A DNA stretch of 64,000 nt from Oreohelix idahoensis (lineage: Eukaryota > Mollusca > Gastropoda > Stylommatophora > Oreohelicidae), in NCBI GenBank assembly GCA_024509875.1, contig JAMPIV010004462.1, forward strand, positions 837,531 through 901,530, read 5' to 3'. The position numbers and the translations under genes are program-made. The notes under the pieces were generated by a model that did no database searches, was not told the DNA's origin, and saw nothing but the letters and a program-made list of their open reading frames with translations. Every line of letters begins with the position of its first letter. The first letter of the stretch is position 1. Shown piece after piece: positions 10,436 to 21,897 of this stretch.

Positions 10436-10805
10436 CAACATTTGCATGGGGTTGCAATGGCATAGTCATGATGTACAAACAACGGTTTCAATGGCCGAGA
10501 CACCTTATACAAACAATATCAGGGGGTATTAATGGCATATAGGCATCATGTATCAGTAATAGTTTCACAATCTCATGTGACATAGTCATCCTGTACCAAC
10601 AATGTCAGGGGGTATCAATGGCATAGGCATCGTATGCAAACAGTGGTTTCATGCTATCCTGTGGTATTTATTTTTCTCCCTTTTATTTCTTCCTCATGTC
10701 AAAATCCATGTCATGGGGTGTTACATTATGATTGCATAGGCATTTGGTATAACCATTATCAGGGGGTATCCATGGCATAGGCAGCATAAACAAACAATAG
10801 TTGCA
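10436..10805 (+). repeat. Diverged tandem repeat array
   Basis: At least four imperfect copies of a unit resembling ATCAGGGGGTATCAATGGCA followed by TAGGCATCATGTACAAACAATAGTTTCA, at about 10450, 10528, 10606 and 10756. Spacing is irregular (about 80-150 bp) because some units are interrupted, so this is an old minisatellite and not a clean array. No coding content. Confidence 0.6.
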
Positions 10806-13800
10806 CTATCTTCCGGTTCCAGTTCTCAATTTTCATACCTATGTCATCTGTGATGATAAAGATCAGTCAGTACTCATGTGTGAAACAAACAGGGGCGGGT
10901 CCGTGGGGGATGGAATGATACTATGGGACACATGTGGATCAATGTGTGCCAAAATAAACAAACAGTGATCTGTGTGGTTTCATAAATATGTGTGGGGGGT
11001 GGTCAACATTTCTATCAGTCTGCCTTCTTTACATTTCTATCCATATTCATTTATTTTGCAAAAGTCTGTTAACCAAAACCAAACAACAACAGGATTAATA
11101 TAACGATTTCTCTAAAAATTTCCATCTTTAATTCTGACATCTGAGGTATAGTAAATTCCAATCAGTGGGACTACCAGAAATAGTCAAGTCAGAAAACGAA
11201 TAAGGACAGTTAGTATCACCTGTTGTCAGCAAGTTGTGAGGATAGTGTACTGTGGTCTTATAATGAACAGAAAGAAACCAAAGATCTCCAGATTACAACA
11301 AAATTGTAATTTAAGTTAATGAAGATAATTAGGAGAGAAAAATTTATAAGTCCAGAATATTTCTCAGAGGGAGAAAAAGGAAACGAGTAAGATAGGGGGT
11401 GTGAGGAGTGGAGTGGAAAAAATCTTGTAATAGTGGATTCAAATATTTGATGTACAATCATTGGAGGTACTAAATGTTTGACATTTTCCTCATACACAAT
11501 GTTTTCTTAAAAAAATTTTACAAGGTGGTTTGATTTTACTATGTTGAAAAAAAATGTATACATGGCAATTTCATATACAGTGTGAATTTTAGTGATGGTA
11601 ACAAAAAATTTACAATACCCATGTAGTGGTGTTGATGGTATTGTATGATGGTGATATTACTAAATGTAATTGTATGAGGCCAGCTGTGAAGGCTCCTGAG
11701 ATAAAATGTAGTTGTGAATTGTCAGAAGGCCTTTCTTGCTACCACTACGACCTCACACTTAATTTTTTTTAATGAATGTGGCTACGTAAAGTGTCTAGGG
11801 TACTGTTATGTAGTGTGGTGTGATAGTTTATAAATACACCCACAGATATTTAAGAAGACTAATAATATTAACAAATGTTAAAATACACTGAACTAACTCA
11901 CGTGTGTAAAATTTGTGATAGAATTATATTACATTTATTTTGTTCTGGATCAAGTTTATGTTGACCAGAACTTATTTAAAAAAAAGATTTAGAAATTATG
12001 AAAGACATGCATGGAATATTATATCATAAATGCAATAGTGTACATATATAAGCACTAGGCTAGTTAGTTTTATTAAAATGTTCTAGTAGTCATCTACTTG
12101 GGAGGATAGTTAATGTTTGTGCTGTTGGGGTGGCCTCATCACACCTGTCTATATTGACTACACAGTGTCCAGAAAATGGTGGGAATTTTTATGGGGGTAT
12201 TAGTAACTACAAAGCGTTGGTGAATGTCCAGCAGACCAGAGGCTCACTCATCTTGTAGTTGTAGCTCTGGTGCTGAAATCTGATGGTCCCACCTCTCCGT
12301 GCTGGCGGGCAATAATGGTGGTCTCTGTCACAAGTACTGCACAGATACACTCGAGTAAAGTCACCAACTGAATAGACACTGCTTTGTTGACAACAGAAAC
12401 TCACAGCTCAGATTATGAATAAATAACACAGAATTGCTAGCAAAACTCAGCTGAGCTGCTGGCTATAGTATGGCGTCCCTAAACTTCTTTCACTTTCTTT
12501 CATATGGAAATCACCACACTTTAAAATCTGTGTCTATCACTGAACAACTATTGAGAAATGACCCCAAATCCGCGTCTAAGCGCCGACAATATGCTTGTCT
12601 GTGGCCAATCACTGCCTAGGTTTATTTTTAATTTCAAATCTCCTACACTAAAGTCATTTCAGTCATGCTTCAGTCAAGTATGGATGGTTATCTGTTAGTC
12701 TGTCCGTCTCTACTTGCGTTTTTACAAAAATGTACTTGATTTTTGAACCAACCTTTCTCTCCCCTCCAAATTTTTGTCGTTAAAAGTTATTTTTAGACAC
12801 AGCCACCACAAATATCCCTTCTCTTCCATACTAAGTAGATTTGAACACCTGCGTCTCGAGGTCGTGTTTTTGTGTGCAATTAGCGACACTTTTAGATTCA
12901 ATACAGTCTGTCGATGATGTGAACAACACTGTCTTTTGTCATTATCTTCAATATTATCTATCCGTCTGTAAAATTAAGAACATATTAGTTCACTGCTCAG
13001 AATGGGCCATCCGGCCAGCTAATTTTTATATTCCTAACATTAATATTAAGAAAAAAGTACTTTTTAAATTTTGTAATATTCCAAACATCTGCGTTTTAGC
13101 CGCTGAATTCAAATCAAGGGCTTGGTATTGCAAAAGCGTCCAATAAATGACTGTGGCGTAACATATCTATGGTCCCTTCTGTCGAGTTGCTTACTTTTTA
13201 TGTCAACTTGGGAAACGTGACTTTTCTCCGTTTCCCCCCCAATTGCGTCTCCTTAGCCTTTCTAGTCTCACGCAATCTTTCCAGTCATATTTTTTTCCTT
13301 TTTGATCCGCCGTTCCCCTCCTGTCTAGCAAGTCAATTATTATGGAGGATGATGACCCGCGGTCTAGGCGATCATGTACTATTCGCAGCCTACGCATTAT
13401 GTTTTTATCCTTAAATGTTATCCTTGGAGGTATTTTACCGTTGTATCTCTGTCAATTTCACTACAACCCAAAAAAAATGTTGTGGTGTACATTCAAAAAA
13501 ATATCTTTGTGGAGAAAAATAGCATACTATTAACAGTCAAATCCATGAATTTGAATAATATGGTTCATACATTCTGTCAAAAGATGTCACAATAGGATCA
13601 CTGGGATAGATAAAGGTTACAGGTATAGATGAATTTAACAGAATATAGATCATAGGTAAGAGGATACATCAATGATAAATGACAGAATGGCAACCAGTGC
13701 AATGTGGAAAATGCCTGCGTGAATATGCACAAAGATGCATGTAGGAAGAAAAACTTGGTTTCTGGAACAGCAAGGAAAAAGTAAGGGTAAAAAATGGAAG

Positions 13801-14690
13801 ATGATAAATTCTCAATGTGAAGATCATTAGCATAACGAAATATTTGTGCAATACATGCGACTGGACTCTAGGGTCCTGCAATTTGAAAATTGATCATCAA
13901 AACTATCTCTTATTAATAAGTGTGGCTGTGCAACTATTTAACTTCTATATCTGTGGAAATACATAATTTTCTTACCAACTAAACTGCTTGTTTTAATCTT
14001 TATTGAACATGATCAAATGGCGTAAATGTGTAACATGAAGTATGGTAATGTGGGAGGGAACAGGTGTTAGTAGTTTACATTTACAAACAACAATATACAA
14101 CTTTCGGATTCCTTCTCGGGGTGATGTGCTCATCAACAGTGACCTGTCCGGGGAGGAGATTTCTTCTAGGTATGGCTGTGACATCTCAGGCTAGCACTGG
14201 GTCATCAGGGGAACTGTCAACTTCACAATCTGAAAAGACATTACGTCCGGGGGGACGATTTCCACTCCAAAAAAAAAATAAAAATGCTGTAACCGACCGA
14301 CGGTTACAAAGACGTGTCACCAAAAAAAATTTAAAGTGTGACTTTGGGCACTCAAAAAAAATGAAAACGTTGGTAAAAAAAAAAATCACATTTGCGTGGA
14401 CCCTGCTTGGAGTGGCAAGCAGATAGGACACAACTGGGTGCCTATAGAAAACTTGCAAATGCCTTTACAAATTCCTTCGCCATTTCCAGCCTGGCAATCT
14501 CTCTGCTGGAAAGTCTAGCATCATACTGTGTAGTGGTGGGTACAGTATTTGACATGGCATGTACTGTTTGGTGGGAAGCTGAAGAAATCGTTTATGATTG
14601 CAATCTAGCCGTGGTGGGCGTGGCTGGCGATTTTTCTTTTTGTTTGGAAACGTGTCGTCGTTTCGTCTTGATCTTTCTCCTAATATGATT
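10806..14690. other. No recognisable gene
   Basis: Several short frames occur (for example 11258-11497, 12841-13146 and 14064-14426), none with a known domain, initiation context or repeat family that I recognise. 14260-14390 is rich in A-runs. This may be ordinary intergenic sequence or very old transposon debris. Confidence 0.5.
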
Positions 14691-14709
14691 ACTTGGCAGT
14701 TTGACGAAC

Positions 14710-15735
14710 TCAGTGATAGGAGGCGGATTCGTCAGATTCAGGAAAGTATGGGCGTTTTCCAGTGATGCTGACTTCTAAGGGTGGAGTGTTGTTCATGGAT
14801 TCCACACTGCTGTCTATATCCGTCTCCTGTTGATACACGTATGACATCGTGTCGCCGTTAGGTTCGTTTGGGTAATGTTGTGATGGTGCATCAGGATCAA
14901 AATGCTGCTCCCTTGTTTTCACTTCGCCTTCATCCCGATTAAAAATGCTTGTGGATGCTTCTGTAAAATGTTTCGGAATAGTGTAATCAGGATCTGTCTG
15001 TTCTGGAGGAACGACTGTTTTCTTGCAGTGTATTAGTGTTTGGTTTTCACTGCTATTCCACTCCGAGCTGGGGGTATGGTAAATTTTGGCTGATGACTGT
15101 TCGCTACGTGAATAGGTTTGAGTGTGAATAAAGGCGGACGTAGTATTTCCTTCTTTTGATGTCAGCAGAATGTTTGCTTCATTCTGTATGCGTGAGTCGC
15201 GGTATTGGAGACGTCGACGTAGTTCTGTTGGGGGAATGTCATCTTCACTTTCAGAAGAATCTCTTTCTCGTCGCAATTGTTGTATCGCATCTGTGGGTGG
15301 CATGGGTGTGTGATCATAATGGTCCAATTCGAAGTCTGTCGTTTCTTAATCTGACATTTCTGATGAAGTGGTACTGGTGGGTTGGTAATGTAACGTGACT
15401 TTTCTGACTGGTCGAGTGGATGTCGTCAGGGGCGTAACAGGGCGGTGGTTATCAATTTGAAGTTGTTTCGCATGCGCCTTTGTGGTGATATTCTTCTCCT
15501 CATTCCAAATAATATAGTTGATGGCGGTTGTCTGTTCGATGATTTTGTAACCATCAACCCAACGGTCGTCAAACTTCGTATTGCGGACATGCTTCTTATA
15601 GTAGACCTTGTCACCTACTTTGAACGTTTTGAGTTTAGCTGACTTGTGCTTGTTATAATTGAGCTTTAGTTACAAATCTATTGTCTGTTTCAAACAAAAT
15701 GGTAGTTGTACTTGAGCCCTATCATGAATGAATGC
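14710..15735 (-). pseudogene. Integrase C-terminus and trailing ORF of a gypsy-like LTR element
   Basis: On the minus strand about 15660-15330 reads as the C-terminal domain of an LTR-retroelement integrase. It has FKVGDKVYYKKHVRN, RWVDGYKIIEQ, then a short hydrophobic strand NYIIWNEEKN and KAHAKQLQID, the usual SH3-like end of gypsy integrases. A stop after SSEMSD separates it from a 205-codon frame (15327-14710) that is acidic, rich in Ser, Thr and Pro and without a domain. In the parent element this could be the polyprotein tail. Nothing of the RT or catalytic core is next to it; a non-LTR fragment abuts at about 15730. Decayed, not functional. Confidence 0.65.
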
Positions 15736-15945
15736 TGGTGGTGGTCATACGGCCACATACTATCAGCTAGTCATATTGGTCATCGAGTATGGGCTGGGAA
15801 TACTCACGCTGTCAGTAACACAATGTGAACGACTAGAACTTCAAAATGAAGGGATGCGTATAGTCTTGAGCTGTATGCGAGATACCCCCATTGTGACAAT
15901 GAAGTACGGGCTTTGGAGTGCTGTCGATTAGATCCATATGTGACA
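15728..15945 (+). pseudogene. Non-LTR family D fragment: RT thumb region
   Basis: The frame VIEYGLGILTLSVTQCERLELQ followed by NEGMRIVLSCMRDTP is the post-catalytic thumb of an RNase H-bearing non-LTR polymerase. It lies in the correct order and on the same strand to belong with the RNase H part at 17753-18700, but the intervening 1.8 kb is unrelated. It breaks off at about 15945, near a GTCGATTAGATCCA string that also occurs (reverse) next to the break in the other family D copy at about 34730. Confidence 0.7.
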
Positions 15946-17661
15946 GGGGCTAGATGTACCTCACATCCAAAACCCGTGCACTAAGAAAATTTATAAAGGA
16001 TCGTTTGTCAGGGGTTGCAATTATTGGTTGCTTGCAACCCTCTCAGCAGCAGACTTAACAATTCAAGCAACCCAAAGCCTTATGCAGATCCACTTTTAAT
16101 TCTACCGAACAGAACCGAACACCAAACAAACAATCAAACAAACACCCAGTCAGTGTTCATAGACTGTCTGAAAAACAATAAATAAAACAATGTCTAAGTG
16201 AACATCAATAGCATGGATAATAACACTTACCATACAGAAAACATGTGCCCACCTGATATCATCAACTATCTCACACACTCATGCGTGTCGTCCAATGCGA
16301 CTAGTATGGTGTTGTGCATAAGGCTGGCAATCGCACCGGGTAACATAGGTTGCTACCGAAACCACTACTGCAAGAGCATCTGAATGCTTCATGCTGAGAC
16401 AAACCACACCGGTGGCCCCATGCTCCCTCAGGAGCGGAGAAGAGAAATATACATCTCCAAGTACGCCCACGTGCTCTCACAAACCATTGTTCACATAACA
16501 ATAATAATCAACTGGACATAAAATAATATTCTTCAATACATGTACAACCAATAATCTCAATAATGAGAATTAACTACTACCTCTCAACCGACCCACATCA
16601 ATACTCGTCCCTGCACTCTGAACATGTCGTAAGTGACGACTGGTGCGCCTGGCCACAAGCGTGTCATATATGACCCCTGATGAGATTGGGAACTCATCAC
16701 ATGAAACACATTATTACAGAAACAACCACTGTAATAGCATAAAAATGCTTCTGTTGACTTGTGGTGGACACCAGCCGCATTGGTGTTTCCATGCTCCACC
16801 AGGAGCAAACAGAGAAACACCTGTCTCAACTTGCCTTACGCAACCAAGGAGTGGCTCTAATCTCACCAGAAATCTAAATGACTATTCTCCCTTCAAAGTA
16901 ACCACTAAAGATAAACAGTAGAATAATCAATCATCGTGAAATACGCTCAATTACTTTTACATTAAAGAAATAAAATATAATTATTCTCGACTTAAACCAA
17001 ACTGGAACTAAATACACAGCGTGTCACCTGGCGTAACATTTACCACGCGGTGCGTGTTATTCCGACTCGCTGGCGTCGCTTTTTATCACCACGAGACTGC
17101 TATCTTGCTATCGTTAATCTTATCTAAATTCCAGTGAAATAGCCTCACACTATATCTGCCTTTCTGAAGAATGAAATAATCGCTCTTAAACTTTCACATC
17201 TATCTATCTACCTATTTATCTCATTAAACATTAAAATAGCCACATCGATATTATTTCAGAATCCTAGAAAACTAATGCTAATTTAAATTAACTCACGTGC
17301 TCAAGGCATTTACAGCTTGACTCTGTCTAAGCTCGTCTGTTCTCTTCTGGGCGGCTCTCTCAAAAATACACCAGTTTCGCCGCTTGCTATCCCTTTTATA
17401 AGCCCTGGCCTAACCACTCAACTTACTGCGCGCTACGCGTATTAATCTGCACCACACGCGATTATTGCTCTAGAATGCATGAAAACACTGATTTACACAA
17501 CTATTTCTAGAGCAAAAACACAACTAATATGTAGGCTTTATTATGGCCTTGTAATAAATCTGCTTGAAGATAACGGGGTGAACCGGCACTAAACCACAGA
17601 GACAATATGGCTGACCAGATGGGGCCAGCGCCGAGAACAACAGATCTCAAGATGGCGCTGT
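15946..17661. other. Non-coding stretch containing a two-copy diverged duplication
   Basis: About 16340-16465 and 16700-16830 are imperfect direct copies. They share CCACTACTGCAAGAGCAT / CCACTGTAATAGCAT, then TGAATGCTTC / AAAATGCTTC, then CCATGCTCCCTCAGGAGC / CCATGCTCCACCAGGAGC. No protein domain or RNA gene is recognised in the rest. Confidence 0.5.

Positions 17662-17752
<91 letters not shown>
17662..17752. repeat. Compound microsatellite (CA)n(TA)n
   Basis: About ten CA units followed by about 36 AT units without interruption. The Ile/Tyr-repeat frames read across it are artefacts of the repeat. Confidence 0.97.
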
Positions 17753-17755
<3 letters not shown>

Positions 17756-18700
17756 ATGGCCGAGGCAAAAGCATATATGCGAGTAATAACAGGCATACAG
17801 TACCCCCTGCATGGAAATATAGCTGACATTAAGGGAGCATGAATAAAGAGGGGGAAGTCATGGATGGCACACAACGATCAAGCAGGTGACCACAGTTCAA
17901 AATATATTCAAAGGGGAAGAGTGGAGTAAGTCAGATGAGAACTGGATTAACTACCAGCAAGTCATCATCAGCCTTGGCAGAGAGTTTAGAACTTGGGGAA
18001 TTGGAAAAGCAGAACTGAAAATTAATGAACTGATACATGATCATGCCGGGGATAATGATGCCATTGTGTATACTCGTGAGTCTGTGATCCATGGTGAGAA
18101 ATCACGCTGGAGCTTCTCTTCTGGGGGTGAAGGGCAGAATCGTCGTCGAACATAACGGAGCTTACAAGATAACAATTTCTAGCGTGAGAATGGAAGGAGA
18201 GGCAGCTACTGCAGCCTTAAGGTAGCTAACTTGAAACTCAATTAACAAAGACAGTCATTGTTTCAGACTCTCAGTCCATGCTTCGAGCTTCGAAAGGTTC
18301 AAGAGGGTTAGCAGGCATGAATGGAAAACATTCATAGAAGCTTCGAATCTGCAGGAACTGGTGTGGATCTATTGTCCTGGTCATGCAGGGGTGCGCGATA
18401 ATGAGAGAACTGACAGACTAGCATCAAGAGCACCCACAGTAGGGTCACTGGATATGGGAGAGATACGGAGAACAAATAATGATCGCCTGTTGGAGAATGA
18501 CATCAAACGTAAGGCCAGCAGAGATGAACGTTTGAGAGGATGCATCCGTCGTGTATACACGTGAGCTACAGGAACAGTTAGCATTCACACTCTTCAACAC
18601 ATACTGAGGGAGACTGAGCATCTATGTGTTTGCCTGGAGTGCAATGATGTCCATTCTGTTCAACAATTAAAAAAACCAAGGTGGTACCACTGGCTTGGAT
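17753..18700 (+). pseudogene. Non-LTR family D fragment: RNase H region and 3' end
   Basis: This begins just after the microsatellite with QYPLHGNIADIKGA and runs into an RNase H-like domain. A degraded first-strand motif lies near 18065 (YTRESVIHGEKS, where the relative at 34.2 kb keeps HTDGSVIH). Near 18360 it has VWIYCPGHAGVRDNERTDRLAS, the C-terminal His/Asp motif of LINE RNases H. The 3' end near 18600-18690 (GAGACTGAGCATCTATGTGTTTGCC) matches about 60080-60110. Several frameshifts interrupt it. Two more copies (about 33950-35640 minus; about 59330-60150 plus) define the family. Confidence 0.75.
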
Positions 18701-19178
18701 ATACTACTGTTATTAATTATGCATTTAGGGAATCCAAGTGTACGGTACTTGTTCCTCCATGCATTTCCAATCTTTCGGGCATCTCCTGGTATTCATGAAT
18801 CTGTTCTGAGTTGTTAATTGATACCTAGCAAATGCTAGAAAAGCTTGATGAGTCTTGTCCAACATAATTGTGATCATGTCATTTTGTGGTTCCATTTATC
18901 ATTATTCTGAATTTAGGCGGAGTCCTTTGCTAGGAGATAACTATTGCTACTATTTTTATTTTTGCTGTTGAGACTTTTTTAAAAAATTCTTTTAACTACA
19001 ATTTTGCCTCGTTCAACCTGGTCGGTTATATTAGGGCGCATGTCCAAATACAAAAGACCTTTAGGTCTGAAATTATTAGTCTTTTTTCTGCATTGTCTTT
19101 TACTACTATCTCAAAACATTTTCTGTTGGCCTTTTTTTTTTCGTTTCCTTGTAGTAACAGTTTCTTAAGTTTATTATT
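18701..19178. other. No gene seen
   Basis: AT-rich sequence between two non-LTR fragments. It ends with AAGTTTATTATT (19167-19178), the left target duplication of the next element. No coding signal. Confidence 0.5.
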
Positions 19179-19423
19179 TCACAAGAACAGCTATGTTTTG
19201 GACCCCTGAAGGAAAGCGAAAGAGAGGCCGACCAAAAACAACTTGGCGGAGGACTGTGGAGGCTGAGATGCAAAGAATGAACCAGAGTTGGGGCACTGTA
19301 CGAAGGATGGCCACCGACCGTGCAAAGTGGAATCAATTTGTTGTTGCCCTACAAGACGCCACTAGGCGTGATGGCCACTGACTGCTTTGATGGTCGGTGG
19401 TTAAGGATCGAAGAAGAAAGAAG
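19179..19423 (+). mobile_element. 5'-truncated RTE family A copy with target duplication
   Basis: Only the last 245 bp of the family: the C-terminal codons (GKRKRGRPKTTWRRTVEAEM...) and the GGATCGAAGAAGAAAG tail. It is flanked by the 12-bp duplication AAGTTTATTATT at 19167-19178 and 19424-19435, partly ambiguous with the tail. It is typical of incomplete target-primed reverse transcription. Confidence 0.9.
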
Positions 19424-19518
19424 AAGTTTATTATTGTAAACTCCAAGTCGTATTCCAGGATCATCGTTGATTGACCTCACAGTGCTTTCGCTGTATAGAG
19501 AACATATTTTGAAGATAC

Positions 19519-19752
19519 CGGGCACTGGACATGGATCCAGCAACATGGGAGGATGAAGCTGCTGATCGCACTAAGTGGCGATGCTATTTACGGCGCCACC
19601 TCAGATTGGGCGAAGAGAGGCTCACTCAAGAAGCAGAGGTGAGGAGAAAACGTCGAAAGGAGCACCAGGAAATTAAGCAGCTGAGGGCTGCCACCTCAGG
19701 GGCGCATTCCCATAGTCAGTTATGACTGAAGGGGCTATTATTATTATTATTA
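19519..19752 (+). mobile_element. 5'-truncated non-LTR family F copy with TTA-repeat tail
   Basis: It codes for the C-terminal end of a non-LTR ORF (64 codons from 19531: ATWEDEAADRTKWRCYLRRH, then a KRRKEHQE run). It ends in a (TTA)n tail at about 19737-19752. An 11-bp target duplication TTTGAAGATAC is present at 19508-19518 and 19753-19763. The last about 125 bp are shared in reverse orientation with the SINE-like insertion at 22127-22717, which points to a LINE/SINE partnership. Confidence 0.85.
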
Positions 19753-19763
19753 TTTGAAGATAC

Positions 19764-20153
19764 ATCTAGCACGTAATGTATGTTCTGTAAAATACAGGTA
19801 TGCTTTTTTTTTTAAATTAATGAAAATAAACAAAAATCCCGTTCAACATCTGATGGGTTATAATTAGGATATATATTGTTTTCAATTCCAAATAATCTGA
19901 ACAACTGCCGACATGAGAAAGTGGCATCATATTTGTAAATAGGGATAATCACAATTGTGCTTAGGCCTATACATTAAAAAAAACACACAAAATCAAGAAG
20001 AAACTATGAACAAGAATAATATTAAAATGGAGGGGTGTAAAGGCCTGGTGGTTCTAGTTATATAACGGACTTTACCAGATATTTAATTGACTTTCATCTG
20101 TTTAAAGTCACATGCATTGTAAGAACAGCATCAGACCTTCACATTCCCAGCCA
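19764..20153. other. No gene seen
   Basis: AT-rich spacer between two non-LTR copies. It may include the 3' untranslated region of the minus-strand element at 20154-21494. No motif is recognised. Confidence 0.5.
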
Positions 20154-21494
20154 CTATATATTAACATGTGTTCGTGTTAAATATTGTTTGACTATATTAT
20201 GCAGTTCTCTAGGTCTGTCTATTCTCAACACCTCCTCTATATTTATAGGTAAGTTGGATGCCTGCAAATAATCCAATATTGGTATTCTCATTTGGTCATA
20301 CCTCTTACATTTTAACAAGAAATGTTCTATATTATTGTCTTGAAGACATCCTGCACAGTAAGGTTCTTCTATTCTGAAATAGCCTTTTCCCAGCTGTAGT
20401 CTGAGAAGTTTTTTATTACTGGGAATTTTCAATTCCCTAGATATCTGACATTTTCTTGTTGGAGCCTTGAACATCTTATATGCATGTCTACCTTTCTTGG
20501 CTTCTTTATCTGCCTTTTCATTTCCTTTTATGCCAACATGTGAAGGTATCCAAGCAATTAATATTGAACATCCTCTGGAATGTAAGTATGTAGTAGCCAG
20601 AAAAATATCCTCTGCTATATCAGGTCTACTACATTCTCGTAAGTTTCTAAGTGCTTTAATTGTTGAAAGAGAGTCAGTTAAAACTGTTAATTTATTGGGA
20701 GGGTTATTAGAGAATATTTCTAGTGCTTTTAGTATTGCCACCATCTCTGCAGTGAAAATGGATGTATTTTCCGTGATGCTATATTCTTTTGTCATTTTCC
20801 ATATTGGAATATATATTCCTATCCCCAATTTGCCATCCTCTCCCTTGGATCCATCTGTGTACACAGTAGTGCTGTCTTTTGATATTTGTTGTATATATTT
20901 ATTGGCTGTGTTTTTAATATTTTCTATATTATTTGTTTTCTTAAGTATTTCTGCTAGGTGGTAGTCCGTGTCTGGTTTCTTGATCTCCCAGGGCGGAATC
21001 ACTGGCTTGTATTCACAACTGTTATTAATTGATGTAATTAATGTACCCAAATTGACAATTTCCTCCATACACTTCCATCCTGTAGGGTATCTAGTGGTAT
21101 TCATTGGCTTGGCCTGAGTTGTTAGTTGGCATCTGGTAAAAGCTGTATGTGCCGGGTGAGACTTATCTAACATAACTCTGTTCATGTAATTTAGTCTTAA
21201 CTCTTTTCTCCGTAATTCTAAGGGTATGATTCCTAAAGCCACCTCTATAGCTCCCATTGATGTTGATCTGATTGCACCTGTTATTGTACATAAAGCCTGA
21301 TGCTGAATTCTGTCTAATTTAATCTTGTTACTGTGTGCAGCAGAGTCATATATTATACTTCCATAATCTATTTTTCCTCTAATAAAAGATTGTCTTAGTG
21401 CTTGCACCCCATCCATTACAGGTATGCCCTGTGTACGGAAAATACAATAATTATTCACCATTAATTCACAGGAGCAATAATGCAGTTTGTGCAC
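20154..21494 (-). CDS. C-terminal half of a non-LTR retrotransposon polyprotein with RNase H (family G)
   Basis: An uninterrupted 446-codon frame. The first about 100 residues resemble the RT thumb (RGKIDYGSIIYDSAAHS, LDRIQHQAL, MGAIEVALGIIPLELRRKEL). From about residue 215 comes a complete-looking RNase H with all four acidic positions in context: VYTDGSKG, FTAEMVAILKALE, VLTDSLS and HVGIKGNEKADKEAKKG. A cysteine/histidine motif (CAGCLQDNNIEHFLLKC) follows. This order is typical of Jockey/I-type elements, which differ from the RTE families here. The RT fingers and palm are missing: the similarity seems to begin near 21440, and the upstream codons to the first Met may be flanking DNA. The hAT element starts 7 bp beyond the frame. 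Confidence 0.85.
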   Translation of the reverse strand: MHKLHYCSCELMVNNYCIFRTQGIPVMDGVQALRQSFIRGKIDYGSIIYDSAAHSNKIKLDRIQHQALCTITGAIRSTSMGAIEVALGIIPLELRRKELRLNYMNRVMLDKSHPAHTAFTRCQLTTQAKPMNTTRYPTGWKCMEEIVNLGTLITSINNSCEYKPVIPPWEIKKPDTDYHLAEILKKTNNIENIKNTANKYIQQISKDSTTVYTDGSKGEDGKLGIGIYIPIWKMTKEYSITENTSIFTAEMVAILKALEIFSNNPPNKLTVLTDSLSTIKALRNLRECSRPDIAEDIFLATTYLHSRGCSILIAWIPSHVGIKGNEKADKEAKKGRHAYKMFKAPTRKCQISRELKIPSNKKLLRLQLGKGYFRIEEPYCAGCLQDNNIEHFLLKCKRYDQMRIPILDYLQASNLPINIEEVLRIDRPRELHNIVKQYLTRTHVNI

Positions 21495-21897
21495 CAGATA
21501 TCAGGGTTGCCATATTGGCCTTTTTAAAGCCAGATTTCTGAAATCTGGCTTTTTAAAAATGTGATTGGCGTTAGAAAATTCATTTCGCTTTTTGGCTTTT
21601 TCCTGGCTTATTTTCATGCTAAAATTATCTGCACGAAAATTACAAACCATCGAAATAAAAAAATAAATAAAATAGCCAACCGTCGCTCCAGTTTGTCTGG
21701 GGTCTCGAACCTCCGAAGTGTTTGGATGTGATTTATAATTATTTGTAATCATACTAATCTGCCGTGAAGTGTACTTTCTATATGTAATAACGTTTTGTGG
21801 TGAAACTGTGACACCTTCGGCTGTTTTTATAAATCATTTATTATCAACAGTCATGGCCATGTTGTCAAATAAATGAAAAGCTTCTTAAGATAGCAAT

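Noticed and set aside
17507..17874. Ile/Tyr-repeat proteins
   Set aside because: They are read from the (CA)n(TA)n microsatellite.
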